Notes under the pieces: model-generated | Seen by the model: only the letters and a program-made list of their open reading frames with translations | What the model was told of the DNA's origin: nothing | Databases searched by the model: none | Assembly (NCBI RefSeq): GCF_018863395.1 | Contig: NZ_JAHKRR010000001.1 | Location: forward strand, 682,001-746,000 | Length of the DNA stretch: 64,000 nt | Direction: 5' to 3' | Source: Sinomicrobium weinanense | Lineage (GTDB): Bacteria > Bacteroidota > Bacteroidia > Flavobacteriales > Flavobacteriaceae | Part shown: piece after piece, positions 34,679 to 43,019 of the stretch | Layout of the letters: the number at the start of each line of letters is the position of its first letter | Position numbering within the stretch: the first letter of the stretch is position 1 | Translations under genes and position numbers: made by a program

Positions 34679-35764
34679 TTACTCTGCATACATCTCCAGG
34701 TTTGCTACCACTTCTTTCGGTTTTTCAACTTTATAAGCGATCTTTTCACCATCCTTCACCATCCGGATCCCTTCGAGTAATATGTTGTCGTTTACAGACA
34801 ATCCTTTATCCACAATGAATAAATGTGGTAATTCTGCTTTTACGGAAATCTCCTTTTGCTTAACACGCCCATCATTACCGACTACAAAAACAAATTTTTT
34901 GCTCAGGATCTCAAAGGTTGCTTTTTGCGGTATGATCAATGCGTCCTTAAAAGGGACTTTCATAAGAATACTTCCGGTCTCACCATGTCTTAAAAGCCCT
35001 TTGGGATTGGGAAAAGTGGCACGGAAGGGAATATTTCCGGTTTCGTTGTCAAAATCAGCTTCTATGGTTTCTACCACTCCCGGTTGTTCAAAAATCCTGT
35101 TGTTGGCCATCAGGAGGTTAACAGCCGTTGAGTCGTCTTTTTCGGTCTGCGACATATAATCCAGGTATTCGGCTTCGGTGACATTGTAATACACCCACAT
35201 TTTACTGTTGTCGGACATATTGGTCAGTAGTTCTCCCTCTTCGAGATAACTACCCTGTCTTACGTGAAAGCGGTCGATGATACCGTCAAACGGTGCCCTG
35301 ATCTCTGTGAACTGCAAATGCACGCCCGACAGCGCCAGTTCTGCTTTTGCCTTGTCGAGCTTTGCCTTGGCCATGGCCAGTTCGTTCGGGGCCACGACAT
35401 CGGTATCGGTAAGCGTTTTGGTGTTTTTGTATTCGATCTCGGCAAAATCGGCTTCGGCTTTCGCCTTTTGCAATTCGGCCTTGTATAATTTGGGCATGAT
35501 ACGGAACAACAATTGCCCTTTTTTAACAAACTGGCCTTCGTCTACATAGATATCCTGCAGATAGCCCCTTTCCTGTGCCCTGAGCTCAATGTGGCGTATG
35601 GAATGTACCTGGGCCACGTATTCTTTGGTGATCAGAGTGTCTTTTTTTAGCGGACTGGTAACGAGAAACTCCGTAGCTGCTTCTTTTTCTTTTTTACGGG
35701 GTTCGCAGCTTGTGTGGAAAAACAACGCACACAAACCTGCAAGCATGAGAATTTTCTTCATCAT
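34679..35764 (-). CDS. RND efflux periplasmic adaptor (membrane fusion protein)
   Basis: 361 residues from the ATG at 35764 (a second ATG follows directly). Lipobox FFHTSC at residues 15-20. The hybrid/lipoyl motif YLQDIYVDEGQFVKKGQLLFRI is followed by a helical hairpin (~85-130), the second lipoyl half (IRAPFDGIIDR) and a beta barrel with a membrane-proximal domain. It links the pump to the outer-membrane factor. First gene of the operon; no regulator gene is adjacent, and I found no consensus promoter upstream. Confidence 0.95.
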   Translation of the reverse strand: MMKKILMLAGLCALFFHTSCEPRKKEKEAATEFLVTSPLKKDTLITKEYVAQVHSIRHIELRAQERGYLQDIYVDEGQFVKKGQLLFRIMPKLYKAELQKAKAEADFAEIEYKNTKTLTDTDVVAPNELAMAKAKLDKAKAELALSGVHLQFTEIRAPFDGIIDRFHVRQGSYLEEGELLTNMSDNSKMWVYYNVTEAEYLDYMSQTEKDDSTAVNLLMANNRIFEQPGVVETIEADFDNETGNIPFRATFPNPKGLLRHGETGSILMKVPFKDALIIPQKATFEILSKKFVFVVGNDGRVKQKEISVKAELPHLFIVDKGLSVNDNILLEGIRMVKDGEKIAYKVEKPKEVVANLEMYAE

Positions 35765-35925
35765 GATTCTGGTTTTAATAATGGTTTGGTAGATAAATTT
35801 TATGAAGTATGTGATATACAGCACAGCCAGGCATCCCTTTTAGCGTAGTGCCAAGGGCGTTTCTGTACATATATTATAAAGGGGGTGAAACAGGCAGGAT
35901 GGCCTGCTCACCGGAATTTAAAAAA

Positions 35926-36348
35926 TCATAATCTGAACACCCGGAACCTGATGTACAACGGGCAAAAAGCTGAAAACCGGACAAAATGCCTGCCGGTGAA
36001 CAGGCTGTTCTTAATATAACGGAAGAAATGCCCGAAAGTCAGGGCATAAAAAAGAGCAGTAAGGCTGTTACTACTCTTCAGGTATTTTTTTACCGGTACA
36101 GGTTCGTATTCCTCTTCAATATTTTTTTCATGTGTTCTGTGCCGGCGCTTTTCTGAATCGGACGAATCGGAGTGGATATCAAAAGCCCTGTTGTTCTGAA
36201 TGGCGTTGAAGCCGGCCACTCCCGGGGTGCCGATTGTTTGTGCAAAAGCGTAGTCAGTATACTTCTGTTGGTTATGGCCGTCTGGTTGACCATATCCGCT
36301 CAGTAAGAGTATACACAGTGATATGAAAAAATTGAATAGCAATTTCAT
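35926..36348 (-). CDS. Small secreted protein of unknown function
   Basis: 140 residues from the ATG at 36348, giving a signal peptide (MKLLFNFFISLCILLLSGYG|Q). A short middle section is rich in Ser, Asp, Arg and His (HSDSSDSEKRRHRTHEKN), then an acidic patch, then a C-terminal hydrophobic/aromatic part ending PLYIRFRVFRL. I do not recognise a family, although I recall short flavobacterial proteins with a similar aromatic C-terminus. Two overlapping -7 boxes lie just upstream. Unrelated in strand order to the sigma gene that diverges from it. Confidence 0.6.
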   Translation of the reverse strand: MKLLFNFFISLCILLLSGYGQPDGHNQQKYTDYAFAQTIGTPGVAGFNAIQNNRAFDIHSDSSDSEKRRHRTHEKNIEEEYEPVPVKKYLKSSNSLTALFYALTFGHFFRYIKNSLFTGRHFVRFSAFCPLYIRFRVFRL

Positions 36349-36357
36349 CTTGGGCAC

Positions 36358-36388
36358 CAAAACTAATAAATGCCAAATTTACAGACAA
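36358..36388 (-). promoter_or_regulatory. Consensus promoter (TTG-N20-TAGTTTTG) of the small secreted protein gene
   Basis: Minus strand: TTG (plus CAA 36386-36388), 20 bases, then TAGTTTTG (plus CAAAACTA 36358-36365), nine bases before the start codon. A second exact -7 box TAAATTTG is at 36374-36381. Confidence 0.65.
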
Positions 36389-36532
36389 GAGGCAGATCGT
36401 TAAATAATGGTAAAATTTTTACACCATATGCTCCGTAAAAATACCAGAACTGGCCTCTTTTCTATTGTGCTGGTATAAGCTACTGTAATTAAATGAGTCA
36501 TAATAAGATACCTTTTTTAAATAAAAAATAAA

Positions 36533-36540
36533 TATTTTTG
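36533..36540 (+). promoter_or_regulatory. -7 box (TATTTTTG) for the sigma factor operon
   Basis: TATTTTTG matches TAnnTTTG and lies 67 bases before the sigma ATG. It sits in a very A/T-rich stretch, so a chance match is possible. Confidence 0.4.
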
Positions 36541-36607
36541 TAAATAATGTGACCTTAACGGTACATAATGTGTCTAACTTTAAAAAAGGATTGCCCCTGA
36601 TCTGTCT

Positions 36608-37183
36608 ATGAAGGAGAAAAACCGTAAAACGGATGTAGAGAACATCACGGATGAGGAACTTGTATCCCGGATAGTACAGGTAAACGATCCCCATCTGTTT
36701 GCGGCTCTTTATGACAGATATTCACGTACGGTATACAACAAGTGTCTTTCCTTTACCAAATCAAAAGAAGAGGCACAGGACCTGACGCACGATATTTTTG
36801 TGGTGCTTTTTGCAAAACTGAGAACATTTAAGGGACGGTCCCGGTTTTCGACCTGGCTGTATTCGTTCGTATATAATTTTTGTGTAAACTATATGCAGCG
36901 GAACCTGAACAAACGCAGACAGGTGTTTGTCGCCACTGAAGATTTTGCGGATGAAAGGGAAGAAGTGAATGACAATGAGATCCTTGGCCTGAGAGAAGAG
37001 AAGCTGGCACAGGTCTTACAAGAGATCAATCCGGATGATAAAATGATCCTCCTGATGAAATACCAGGACGATTTTTCTATAAAAGATATTACCGAGGCTC
37101 TGGAAATCGGAGAAAGTGCTGCAAAAATGCGTTTAAACCGGGCCAAACACCGCCTACTGGAGCTGTATAATAAAATGAATTGA
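36608..37183 (+). CDS. ECF-type RNA polymerase sigma-70 factor
   Basis: 191 residues. Region 2 is clear (LFAALYDRYSRTVYNKC, EEAQDLTHDIFVVLF, then FSTWLYSFVYNFCVNYM), and region 4 follows with LLMKYQDDFSIKDITEALEIGESAAKMRLNRAKHRL. The stop codon overlaps the TTG start of the next small gene (TTGA), pointing to translational coupling. No recognisable anti-sigma factor with a membrane helix follows, although the 64-residue downstream protein could serve as one; that is a guess. Start at 36608. Confidence 0.92.
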   Translation: MKEKNRKTDVENITDEELVSRIVQVNDPHLFAALYDRYSRTVYNKCLSFTKSKEEAQDLTHDIFVVLFAKLRTFKGRSRFSTWLYSFVYNFCVNYMQRNLNKRRQVFVATEDFADEREEVNDNEILGLREEKLAQVLQEINPDDKMILLMKYQDDFSIKDITEALEIGESAAKMRLNRAKHRLLELYNKMN

Positions 37184-37374
37184 AAAGAGCAGTGGAAAAT
37201 CCATTTAAGAAAATAATACAAGACGAAGAACTGCCGGAATCTATCCGCGGAAAGGTCATGGATGATATTGCCCTGATAAAACTTTCACTGGATGTAGCAG
37301 ACCTCGTAGCCGTTAAGTATCCGTTAACGGTGAATGAGCTGTTGAATATTAAGAACAAGCGAACTAAAAAATAA
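37180..37374 (+). CDS. Small (64-residue) protein coupled to the sigma factor
   Basis: Starts at TTG 37180-37182, overlapping the sigma stop in TTGA; a GTG four codons later is the alternative start. The product is short, helical and without a membrane segment (ENPFKKIIQDEELPESIRGK, then MDDIALIKLSLDVADLVAVKYP). Nothing in it matches a domain I know. The coupling to an ECF sigma gene, and the 33-base distance to the MscS gene, suggest that all three are one transcript. Confidence 0.7.
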   Translation: MKRAVENPFKKIIQDEELPESIRGKVMDDIALIKLSLDVADLVAVKYPLTVNELLNIKNKRTKK

Positions 37375-37407
37375 CCCTCCTAATCTGGCAAAAAATTACC
37401 TGCAACT

Positions 37408-38232
37408 ATGGGAAACGGCCTGGACCTCAATGTATTGAAAAGACTTTTTGACGAACTTTACGGGATACTTCCAAAAATTTTATGGACATTGTTGTTTCTG
37501 CTGCTGAGCTGGGTGGTTTACAAAGTGGTTGTAATTCTGGTAAAAAGCGCTTTAAAATTGACCAGAATAGATAAACTGTCTGCAAAGATCAACGAAGTTG
37601 AATTTTTAAAAAACTCTTCCTTTAAAATAGACCTGGTCAAAGTAGTACTGGCCTTTGTAAAATGGTTTGTGATCCTTATCCTTATCATTGTCGGCTCTGA
37701 CATGCTGGGACTAACAGTAGTATCGACCGAAGCCAGCAGGTTAATAGCCTATTTACCGCAATTTTTCAGTGGCCTGGCTATTCTGGTCATAGGTGTAATT
37801 GTGGCCACTTTTCTCAAAAATACCGTACAGGGCATGCTCAAATCGTTCGACCTGAGCGGTTCCAAATCCATAGGATTGCTGGTTTTCTATGTGGTTGTCA
37901 TCATTGCAGGCATAACAGCGCTGAACCAGATAGGGATCAATACCGATATCATTACCAACAACCTGCTCATCGTTTTGGGAGCATTCCTGGCAGCTTTAAC
38001 CATTGCGCTGGGATTGGGCTCGAGAGATATTATTTACAGGCTCATACTCGGTTTCTATACCCGGAAGAATTTCGAAATAGGAATGCGGGTACGGATCGAT
38101 GGGGTAGAAGGTGTCATCGTAATGATCGACAATATCAGTTTTGTGGTGGCAACAGGCGAGAAGAAAATAGTATATCCCATAAAGAGTGTTTCCAACCGGA
38201 AGGTGGAGATACTTGAGGGGGATGATGTGTAG
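37408..38232 (+). CDS. Small MscS-family mechanosensitive channel
   Basis: 274 residues with about four helices: two at the N-terminus (~20-40, ~70-95), then QFFSGLAILVIGVIVATFLKNTV and a pore helix region (NLLIVLGAFLAALTIALGLGSRDII) rich in Ala/Gly, followed by a short beta domain (GMRVRIDGVEGVIVMIDNISFVV). It lacks the large C-terminal vestibule of MscS. It follows the sigma factor and its small partner, so its expression is probably tied to that sigma factor. Confidence 0.82.
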   Translation: MGNGLDLNVLKRLFDELYGILPKILWTLLFLLLSWVVYKVVVILVKSALKLTRIDKLSAKINEVEFLKNSSFKIDLVKVVLAFVKWFVILILIIVGSDMLGLTVVSTEASRLIAYLPQFFSGLAILVIGVIVATFLKNTVQGMLKSFDLSGSKSIGLLVFYVVVIIAGITALNQIGINTDIITNNLLIVLGAFLAALTIALGLGSRDIIYRLILGFYTRKNFEIGMRVRIDGVEGVIVMIDNISFVVATGEKKIVYPIKSVSNRKVEILEGDDV

Positions 38233-38457
38233 TGGTTGCTCCGTAAATCCCAATAAATCTTTCCCGATTTTCAATCTAAAAATAAACTTTTCTGTATATC
38301 CGGGATTTAATTTCATTGTATTTTAAAATATTTTAGATTTTAAAACGTTGATATATAGAAAGTTTGTGTCGATACGAAATTTTTATTGTGACTTTTTGTG
38401 ACTTTCCGTGTCAAAATAAATAGAACGGAAGAAGTTTTTGAGTGACCATGGTGTTCC

Positions 38458-38473
38458 CGCCCAAATTTGGGCG
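38458..38473. promoter_or_regulatory. Palindrome in leader of the 38505 gene
   Basis: CGCCCAAATTTGGGCG is a perfect 16-base palindrome 31 bases before the ATG at 38505. It is flanked by partial complements (CCATGG on the left, CCATGAC on the right), so a longer hairpin over ~38445-38484 can form. Possible operator or leader structure; no T-run. Confidence 0.5.
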
Positions 38474-38504
38474 AAGCCATGACTTCTTCAAAAATTCGTG
38501 AAAA

Positions 38505-38930
38505 ATGTTTGGATTTAAGAAAAGAGAGTTAACAGAGGACGAAAAATACATTAAAGAAATCGTATTGTATTTTTCAGAAAAGGAGAGTGTAAAAAAATTG
38601 ATCTCCCCTATTTCCGACGAATATTTTCTTATGGACGATGAAAATCAGATCTATATTTGTCTGGGAAATGGAAGGTTTTCGCTTTCTAACCATAAATTTT
38701 TATATGAGAAGATCTTTAACCTGTCTTTTACCGAAGAACTCAAAAAACAGGTAAGGCACAGTATGGAAGCGGAAATGCAGGCTTTGAAAAAATCTTTGTT
38801 CAAGAACGAAACAAATCTCCTGCACAAAGTGCTGAACCTGGTGAATAATGCCAGAAAAGCACAGATCATAAGCCCCAACTTTAAAAATCAAAAAAGCACA
38901 TTGAACGGAAAGGTTCAACAAACCGTTTAG
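38505..38930 (+). CDS. Hypothetical protein, unknown family
   Basis: 141 residues, hydrophilic, no signal peptide or membrane helix. The N-terminal half has a compact alpha/beta look (EIVLYFSEKESVKKLISPI, EYFLMDDENQIYICLGNGRFSLSNHKFLY). The C-terminal half is a long, mainly helical and basic stretch that could form a coiled coil (SFTEELKKQVRHSMEAEMQAL). I cannot assign a family. Its leader carries a palindrome and a strong terminator follows, so it is a single-gene unit. Confidence 0.72.
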   Translation: MFGFKKRELTEDEKYIKEIVLYFSEKESVKKLISPISDEYFLMDDENQIYICLGNGRFSLSNHKFLYEKIFNLSFTEELKKQVRHSMEAEMQALKKSLFKNETNLLHKVLNLVNNARKAQIISPNFKNQKSTLNGKVQQTV

Positions 38931-38947
38931 TTTAGACAGGACAGATG

Positions 38948-38977
38948 GAAAAAGCGGGGATATTTCCCCGCTTTTTT
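38948..38977 (+). terminator. Terminator of the 38505 gene
   Basis: AAAAAGCGGGGA pairs with TCCCCGCTTTTT around a tiny loop, followed by more T. Strong rho-independent terminator that could work in both directions. Confidence 0.9.
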
Positions 38978-39104
38978 ATTGGCCCCGGTTGTGGTTTAAA
39001 ATCCTGAAATTTGATCACAGTTCCTTTAGTTTATATAGGCTTAGACCACTAATACACGGATATTCATCCGGTACTGAAGTCCTTCAGGCATCCGTTTTTT
39101 TCGG

Positions 39105-39112
39105 TATCTTTG
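39105..39112 (+). promoter_or_regulatory. -7 box (TATCTTTG) before the 39179 gene
   Basis: TATCTTTG matches TAnnTTTG and lies 66 bases before the ATG at 39179. No TTG at the right distance. Confidence 0.5.
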
Positions 39113-39178
39113 CATTGTTTTTCCGGTGAGGCTCCGACACCCGAACTACTGCATTTGTGATTTAACCCGGTTATTTAC

Positions 39179-40150
39179 ATGGGAAGGTACTTTATATATT
39201 TCTGGATTCTGTTCATCCTATATTTTATTTTCGCGCATCCCGCCATTATTTATTACAATACGGCTTCTGATGCATTTCTTGCACAGAGAGATGGCAAGGC
39301 GGCCCTGGCATATCTTGCACTGAGTGTATTGATGTGGGGATTTATCCTGTTTGTGTTACTACGGCTGATCTATAAGAATTCGTTTCTGGCAAAAAAGAAT
39401 ATACGCGACCTGATGCACGAAGGAGTAAGGATGGAAGCGGAGATCATTGAAGTAAAAAAACTGAAACCTGTACACCCGTCGGCGGAACGCAAGGCGCTGG
39501 TACTGGAGTTGCAAAACCTGGAAGGAGAAAAGGTGTGGCATAAAATGGAGGTCAACGATACGAGGCCCCGGCAAAACCGTTTTGTAGCAGGAAAACATAT
39601 CTTTCTGCGGGTGGACCGTAAATTTAAAAAAAGGCCTTATGTGGTGCTCGACGGAACGAAAAGCCGCATCAATTATAAATTTTTTGTTTTGTGGCTCTTA
39701 TTTGCCGCCGGACTGGGTTGGTATTACACATATGCCTACACTACCGAAAATAAAGGTTATGGATGGCGTTTTTTATCCCTGGATCATCCGCTTATCAGCT
39801 CGGCCGGGATGCTACTGCTCTTTGCGGGGATCTTTTATTTGGTTATTGTCAAGGTCATCTTTAAAAATGTGCCGGTAGGAAAAGAAGCGTTGCGGTTGAA
39901 GTTTACAGGGAGCAGAACGATGGCAAAGATATCGGATGTCTCTGAGACGGGAACTTATATAAACAACCAGCCAGAGGTCCGGTTTACGGTAAGGTTTGCA
40001 GATAAGAACGGGCAGGAGCATAAGGTAGTCATTAAGAGAATAGTTCCGCTTACAGAGATAGGCAGGGTAAACCTGAAAGAAAAGGAGATCTTTTATCTGC
40101 CCGGGGAACCTCATACAATAGCCTTTGCCCAGGATGTTAATTCCATTTGA
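39179..40150 (+). CDS. Membrane protein of unknown function with two cytoplasmic beta-rich domains
   Basis: 323 residues. Transmembrane segments lie at ~5-25, ~45-65, ~165-185 and ~205-225. Between the second and third, and again after the fourth, there is a ~80-residue beta-rich soluble domain; both follow a similar pattern (MEAEIIEVKKLKPV...VLELQN in the first, TMAKISDVSETGTYINNQPEVRF in the second), suggesting an internal duplication. The pattern 'helix pair + domain' resembles DUF3592-type proteins, but I cannot confirm it. The lipoprotein gene follows four bases after the stop. Confidence 0.75.
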   Translation: MGRYFIYFWILFILYFIFAHPAIIYYNTASDAFLAQRDGKAALAYLALSVLMWGFILFVLLRLIYKNSFLAKKNIRDLMHEGVRMEAEIIEVKKLKPVHPSAERKALVLELQNLEGEKVWHKMEVNDTRPRQNRFVAGKHIFLRVDRKFKKRPYVVLDGTKSRINYKFFVLWLLFAAGLGWYYTYAYTTENKGYGWRFLSLDHPLISSAGMLLLFAGIFYLVIVKVIFKNVPVGKEALRLKFTGSRTMAKISDVSETGTYINNQPEVRFTVRFADKNGQEHKVVIKRIVPLTEIGRVNLKEKEIFYLPGEPHTIAFAQDVNSI

Positions 40151-40154
40151 TGAT

Positions 40155-40601
40155 ATGAAAGGAAATGCCGTACTTAAAGCGTTCTGCTTGTTCGCCCTGT
40201 TGTGGAGTGTTGCTTCGTGCGAACAGTTTTCAAGATCTATTAAAGACACTTTAAAAAACAAGGAAGAGGACGGGCAGAAAACCGTAAACAGGAATACTCA
40301 CGAAACGGATGCCGGAGAAAAAATCGGTTCCGGAAAAAAGGATACGGAAGAACCAAAGGTTAAGGAACCGCCGCTGCCCTTAACTGGTGACCCGGAAGCT
40401 CTAAAGGAGGCCGAGGAGTCCCTCAGAAACCTGCCGGAATTCAGGGGGAAAACCATATACGTACACAGGATCATTTATTTTTACGATGACGGAAGAATAC
40501 ATCTCCAGATACAAAACCCGGATAATCCGGAATATGCCGATATGTACCGTTATGGAGACGGACAATGGCAGGATGCCCAACCTGTAAGGCTTTCTGCGTG
40601 A
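40155..40601 (+). CDS. Lipoprotein, unknown function; probably the 5' part of a frameshifted gene
   Basis: 148 residues from the ATG at 40155. The signal peptide ends VASC (Cys22 lipidated). A low-complexity charged linker (~30-85, rich in Lys, Glu, Asp) is followed by a folded segment containing GKTIYVHRIIYFYDDGRIHLQIQNP and a terminal YGDGQWQDAQPVRLSA. The frame stops at 40599-40601, but the +1 frame immediately continues with sequence of the same character to 40842. Four bases after the membrane protein gene, so probably co-transcribed with it. Confidence 0.7.
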   Translation: MKGNAVLKAFCLFALLWSVASCEQFSRSIKDTLKNKEEDGQKTVNRNTHETDAGEKIGSGKKDTEEPKVKEPPLPLTGDPEALKEAEESLRNLPEFRGKTIYVHRIIYFYDDGRIHLQIQNPDNPEYADMYRYGDGQWQDAQPVRLSA

Positions 40602-40842
40602 TAATATTGCCCGGGATCGTATGGAACTGGATAAGGTCCCTTTTGAGAATGCCTATAATGTATATAAGGTGCTGAAGGAAAAATATATGGAAATGGGAAG
40701 TACTTCCGATGATTATACATTTCATCTCCGGATACACAACGGATCTTTACGCTGGTATGCCCCCGATGTGAGTAACGAAAGGGTTTCTTATGCCCTGATA
40801 TTAAACCCGGACGGTACTTTGAAGTCTGTGGTAAAGCACTGA
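40588..40842 (+). pseudogene. Frame-shifted 3' part of the lipoprotein gene
   Basis: In the +1 frame relative to the gene at 40155 the sequence is open from 40588 to the stop at 40842 (DNIARDRMELDKVPFENAYNVYKVLKEKY, ending PDGTLKSVVKH). The upstream part of this frame is closed by a TAA at 40585-40587, exactly where the first frame is still coding. A single +1 shift near CTT-T at 40590-40593 would fuse the two into one protein of ~230 residues. Alternatively the ATG at 40621 starts a separate 73-residue protein. Could be a mutation, a sequence error, or real frameshifting. Confidence 0.6.
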
Positions 40843-41008
40843 TTTCATACCGGAGGAGGGAAGTTTTAATACAGGCCGGAAGACTAAATGTAAAACCCTG
40901 TTAAATAACTCATCCGAACGTTAATTAGTGATAAAATCTTCTCAATAAAACATTAAATAACATATGATTTTCAACGGAATGCATTATTTTCAGGCTAAAA
41001 TAAGCTCC

Positions 41009-42529
41009 ATGAAGTTATTCTACTTAGTACTAGCCGTATTCATATGTGGTGTACCCCATACCGTGGCCCAGCGATCTGTTACAGCCAGGGTCATTGACAG
41101 CGCCAGTCAAAAACCGATCCCGTTCGCAACGGTCTCAGTGAACAAAAGTATCGGGGTCATAAGTTCGGAATCAGGCGATTTTACACTTCATCTTAAAGAT
41201 CAATTAGATAAAGATGACTCTCTGTATATAAGTTGTTTAGGGTATAAAGAAAAGACAATTCAGCTTATAGGGTTTAAGGACTCTTTAATTGCTTTGAAGC
41301 CCAAGATCATCGAACTGGACGAGGTGTTCCTTTTGAATAAGAACTACACTGTGGATGAAATTATAGCACATGTCAAAGACAGCCTGGAAAAGAATTACGA
41401 TTTCGATATGCTGAAACAAAAACTGTTTTTCAGAAAATCGGATTATTCCTATATCGACAAAAAAGAAGCTACTTTAACAAAGAGCAGCATTCCCGAATTT
41501 AACCAGGCCTTTGTCGATAGCCTGTTATATGCAGTACCCGATCGCAATTCGGACCATACGGAGTTCCTGGGCGAATTTTACGGGAAAGTAACCCCCGATG
41601 ACCCGAATACCAAATTGCATATCATCAAAGCCTCCCGTTTATATGATAAGGACAACGAAATGTCTGTCAATGCACTGACCGATAAACTACAACGGATCAT
41701 AAGGGCCCACGTGAAGCGCGATTCCTATTTTAAGGTCAAATCGGGATGGATCGGCACTAAGACAGAAATAGACTCCTCCCTGTTCGGAGACGATAAGGCC
41801 CGGGAAGCAGAAGCTGTGATCGAAGAACGCCAAAAACAGGAGGAGGAGCGGAAAAAGCAATTTCTTCAATATGAAAAACGGTCGCTTGCCAAACTGCAGC
41901 ATCACAATTTTATCTTTAAAAAATCGGACCTCAATTTTATTCATAAAAACCGCAAATATGAGTTTAAGCTGGAAAATATAACCACCCTGCACGATTATAT
42001 TGTATATAAGATCTCTTTCCAGCCCAGGCACGGGGCAGATTATAAAGGCACGCTTTATGTAAATGCCGATGATTTTGCAGTGATCCGGGCCGATTATGAA
42101 AATGTGAAACCGATCCAAAAATTCAGCCTTTTGGGTGTATCGTACAATGAACACCTTCAAGAAGGGACCCTGCTCTACGAAAAAAACAGCAGGGATAAAT
42201 ACGCGTTAAAGTATATCGAGGAAAAACACGGGCGAAAAGTAGGCTTTAAAAGGCCCATCAAGATCATTGAGAAAAACAAGCACGTAAAAGGCCGGCGCAA
42301 ACAAAATGAGGTGGCAGGCGATGTTCATTTGATCCTCGGGTATAACGACAAAAGCGAAATGATCGTTTTTGAAAGCGATGTCATAAATGAATCGGATTTT
42401 GAGAGGTATAAAGAAGAGCCCGGTGTTGTTCCGCAATACTTGTCTGAATATGATCCTTCATTCTGGGAAGGATATAATATCATAGAACCCAATGCTGCCA
42501 TTAAAGAATTTAAAAGTGTTGAGAATTAG
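41009..42529 (+). CDS. CarboxypepD_reg-like (DUF4480-type) exported protein
   Basis: 506 residues from the ATG at 41009, giving a signal peptide that ends TVAQ; an in-frame ATG 15 codons earlier would spoil it. Residues ~20-105 are a carboxypeptidase-regulatory-like beta sandwich (VTARVIDSASQKPIPFATVSV, ISSESGDFTLHL). The rest (~110-500) is a charged protein with a helical stretch (~270-310) and beta segments of the kind HDYIVYKISFQPRHGADYKGTLY. It looks like a family common in flavobacteria, where such proteins are exported and often encoded singly, but the function is unknown. Confidence 0.75.
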   Translation: MKLFYLVLAVFICGVPHTVAQRSVTARVIDSASQKPIPFATVSVNKSIGVISSESGDFTLHLKDQLDKDDSLYISCLGYKEKTIQLIGFKDSLIALKPKIIELDEVFLLNKNYTVDEIIAHVKDSLEKNYDFDMLKQKLFFRKSDYSYIDKKEATLTKSSIPEFNQAFVDSLLYAVPDRNSDHTEFLGEFYGKVTPDDPNTKLHIIKASRLYDKDNEMSVNALTDKLQRIIRAHVKRDSYFKVKSGWIGTKTEIDSSLFGDDKAREAEAVIEERQKQEEERKKQFLQYEKRSLAKLQHHNFIFKKSDLNFIHKNRKYEFKLENITTLHDYIVYKISFQPRHGADYKGTLYVNADDFAVIRADYENVKPIQKFSLLGVSYNEHLQEGTLLYEKNSRDKYALKYIEEKHGRKVGFKRPIKIIEKNKHVKGRRKQNEVAGDVHLILGYNDKSEMIVFESDVINESDFERYKEEPGVVPQYLSEYDPSFWEGYNIIEPNAAIKEFKSVEN

Positions 42530-43019
42530 GTTGATGGGTTAAGTACGACCGGCATTAGGTATACTACCAATGATATATTTTTCTCTGTGATTCTTTGCTC
42601 CCTCCATATTACGGCTTCAGTTTATCCTGAGTGAAATCGAAGGACTCGGCACAAGCGGGGAAGAGCTAAAGGCTCCCCTCGATGTATTTTTTGCCATGTA
42701 CTAAACAGTTTCTTATAAAAAGAAAGGGAGGCTGTGATAACAATTCTTATTTTTCATGAATTTGTTCTTTAACACTTAATTTTTCCTAAAGATTAATGAT
42801 AAAATTAAAACTATTTGTAATTTAAGGCGGTAATTGAAATCATCTCAATAAAGTTCATATAAGAAGGGAAGATCGACCCCGAAAGCATGAGGACCCGGAC
42901 AGGACGGGGTCGGGACAGGATAAGGGAAAACTGGTGGCAGAGAAGGTGAAAACTGCTTCTGAAGCCATAAGAACAACAAGAAAAAAGTTTTAACCCAAAT
43001 AATAAAAACAGTTTTAATT
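42530..43019. other. Gap upstream of the Gfo/Idh oxidoreductase gene
   Basis: About 490 bases. A degenerate CCTGAGTGAAATCGAAGG repeat copy lies at 42628-42645 and a G-rich stretch at 42876-42925. No consensus promoter was found; I see no ORF with coding character on either strand. Confidence 0.45.

Noticed and set aside
40590-40601. Programmed +1 frameshift like prfB
   Set aside because: CTT-T is present but the stop codon is two codons away and there is no well-placed Shine-Dalgarno-like stimulator; kept only as a possibility under the frameshift finding.
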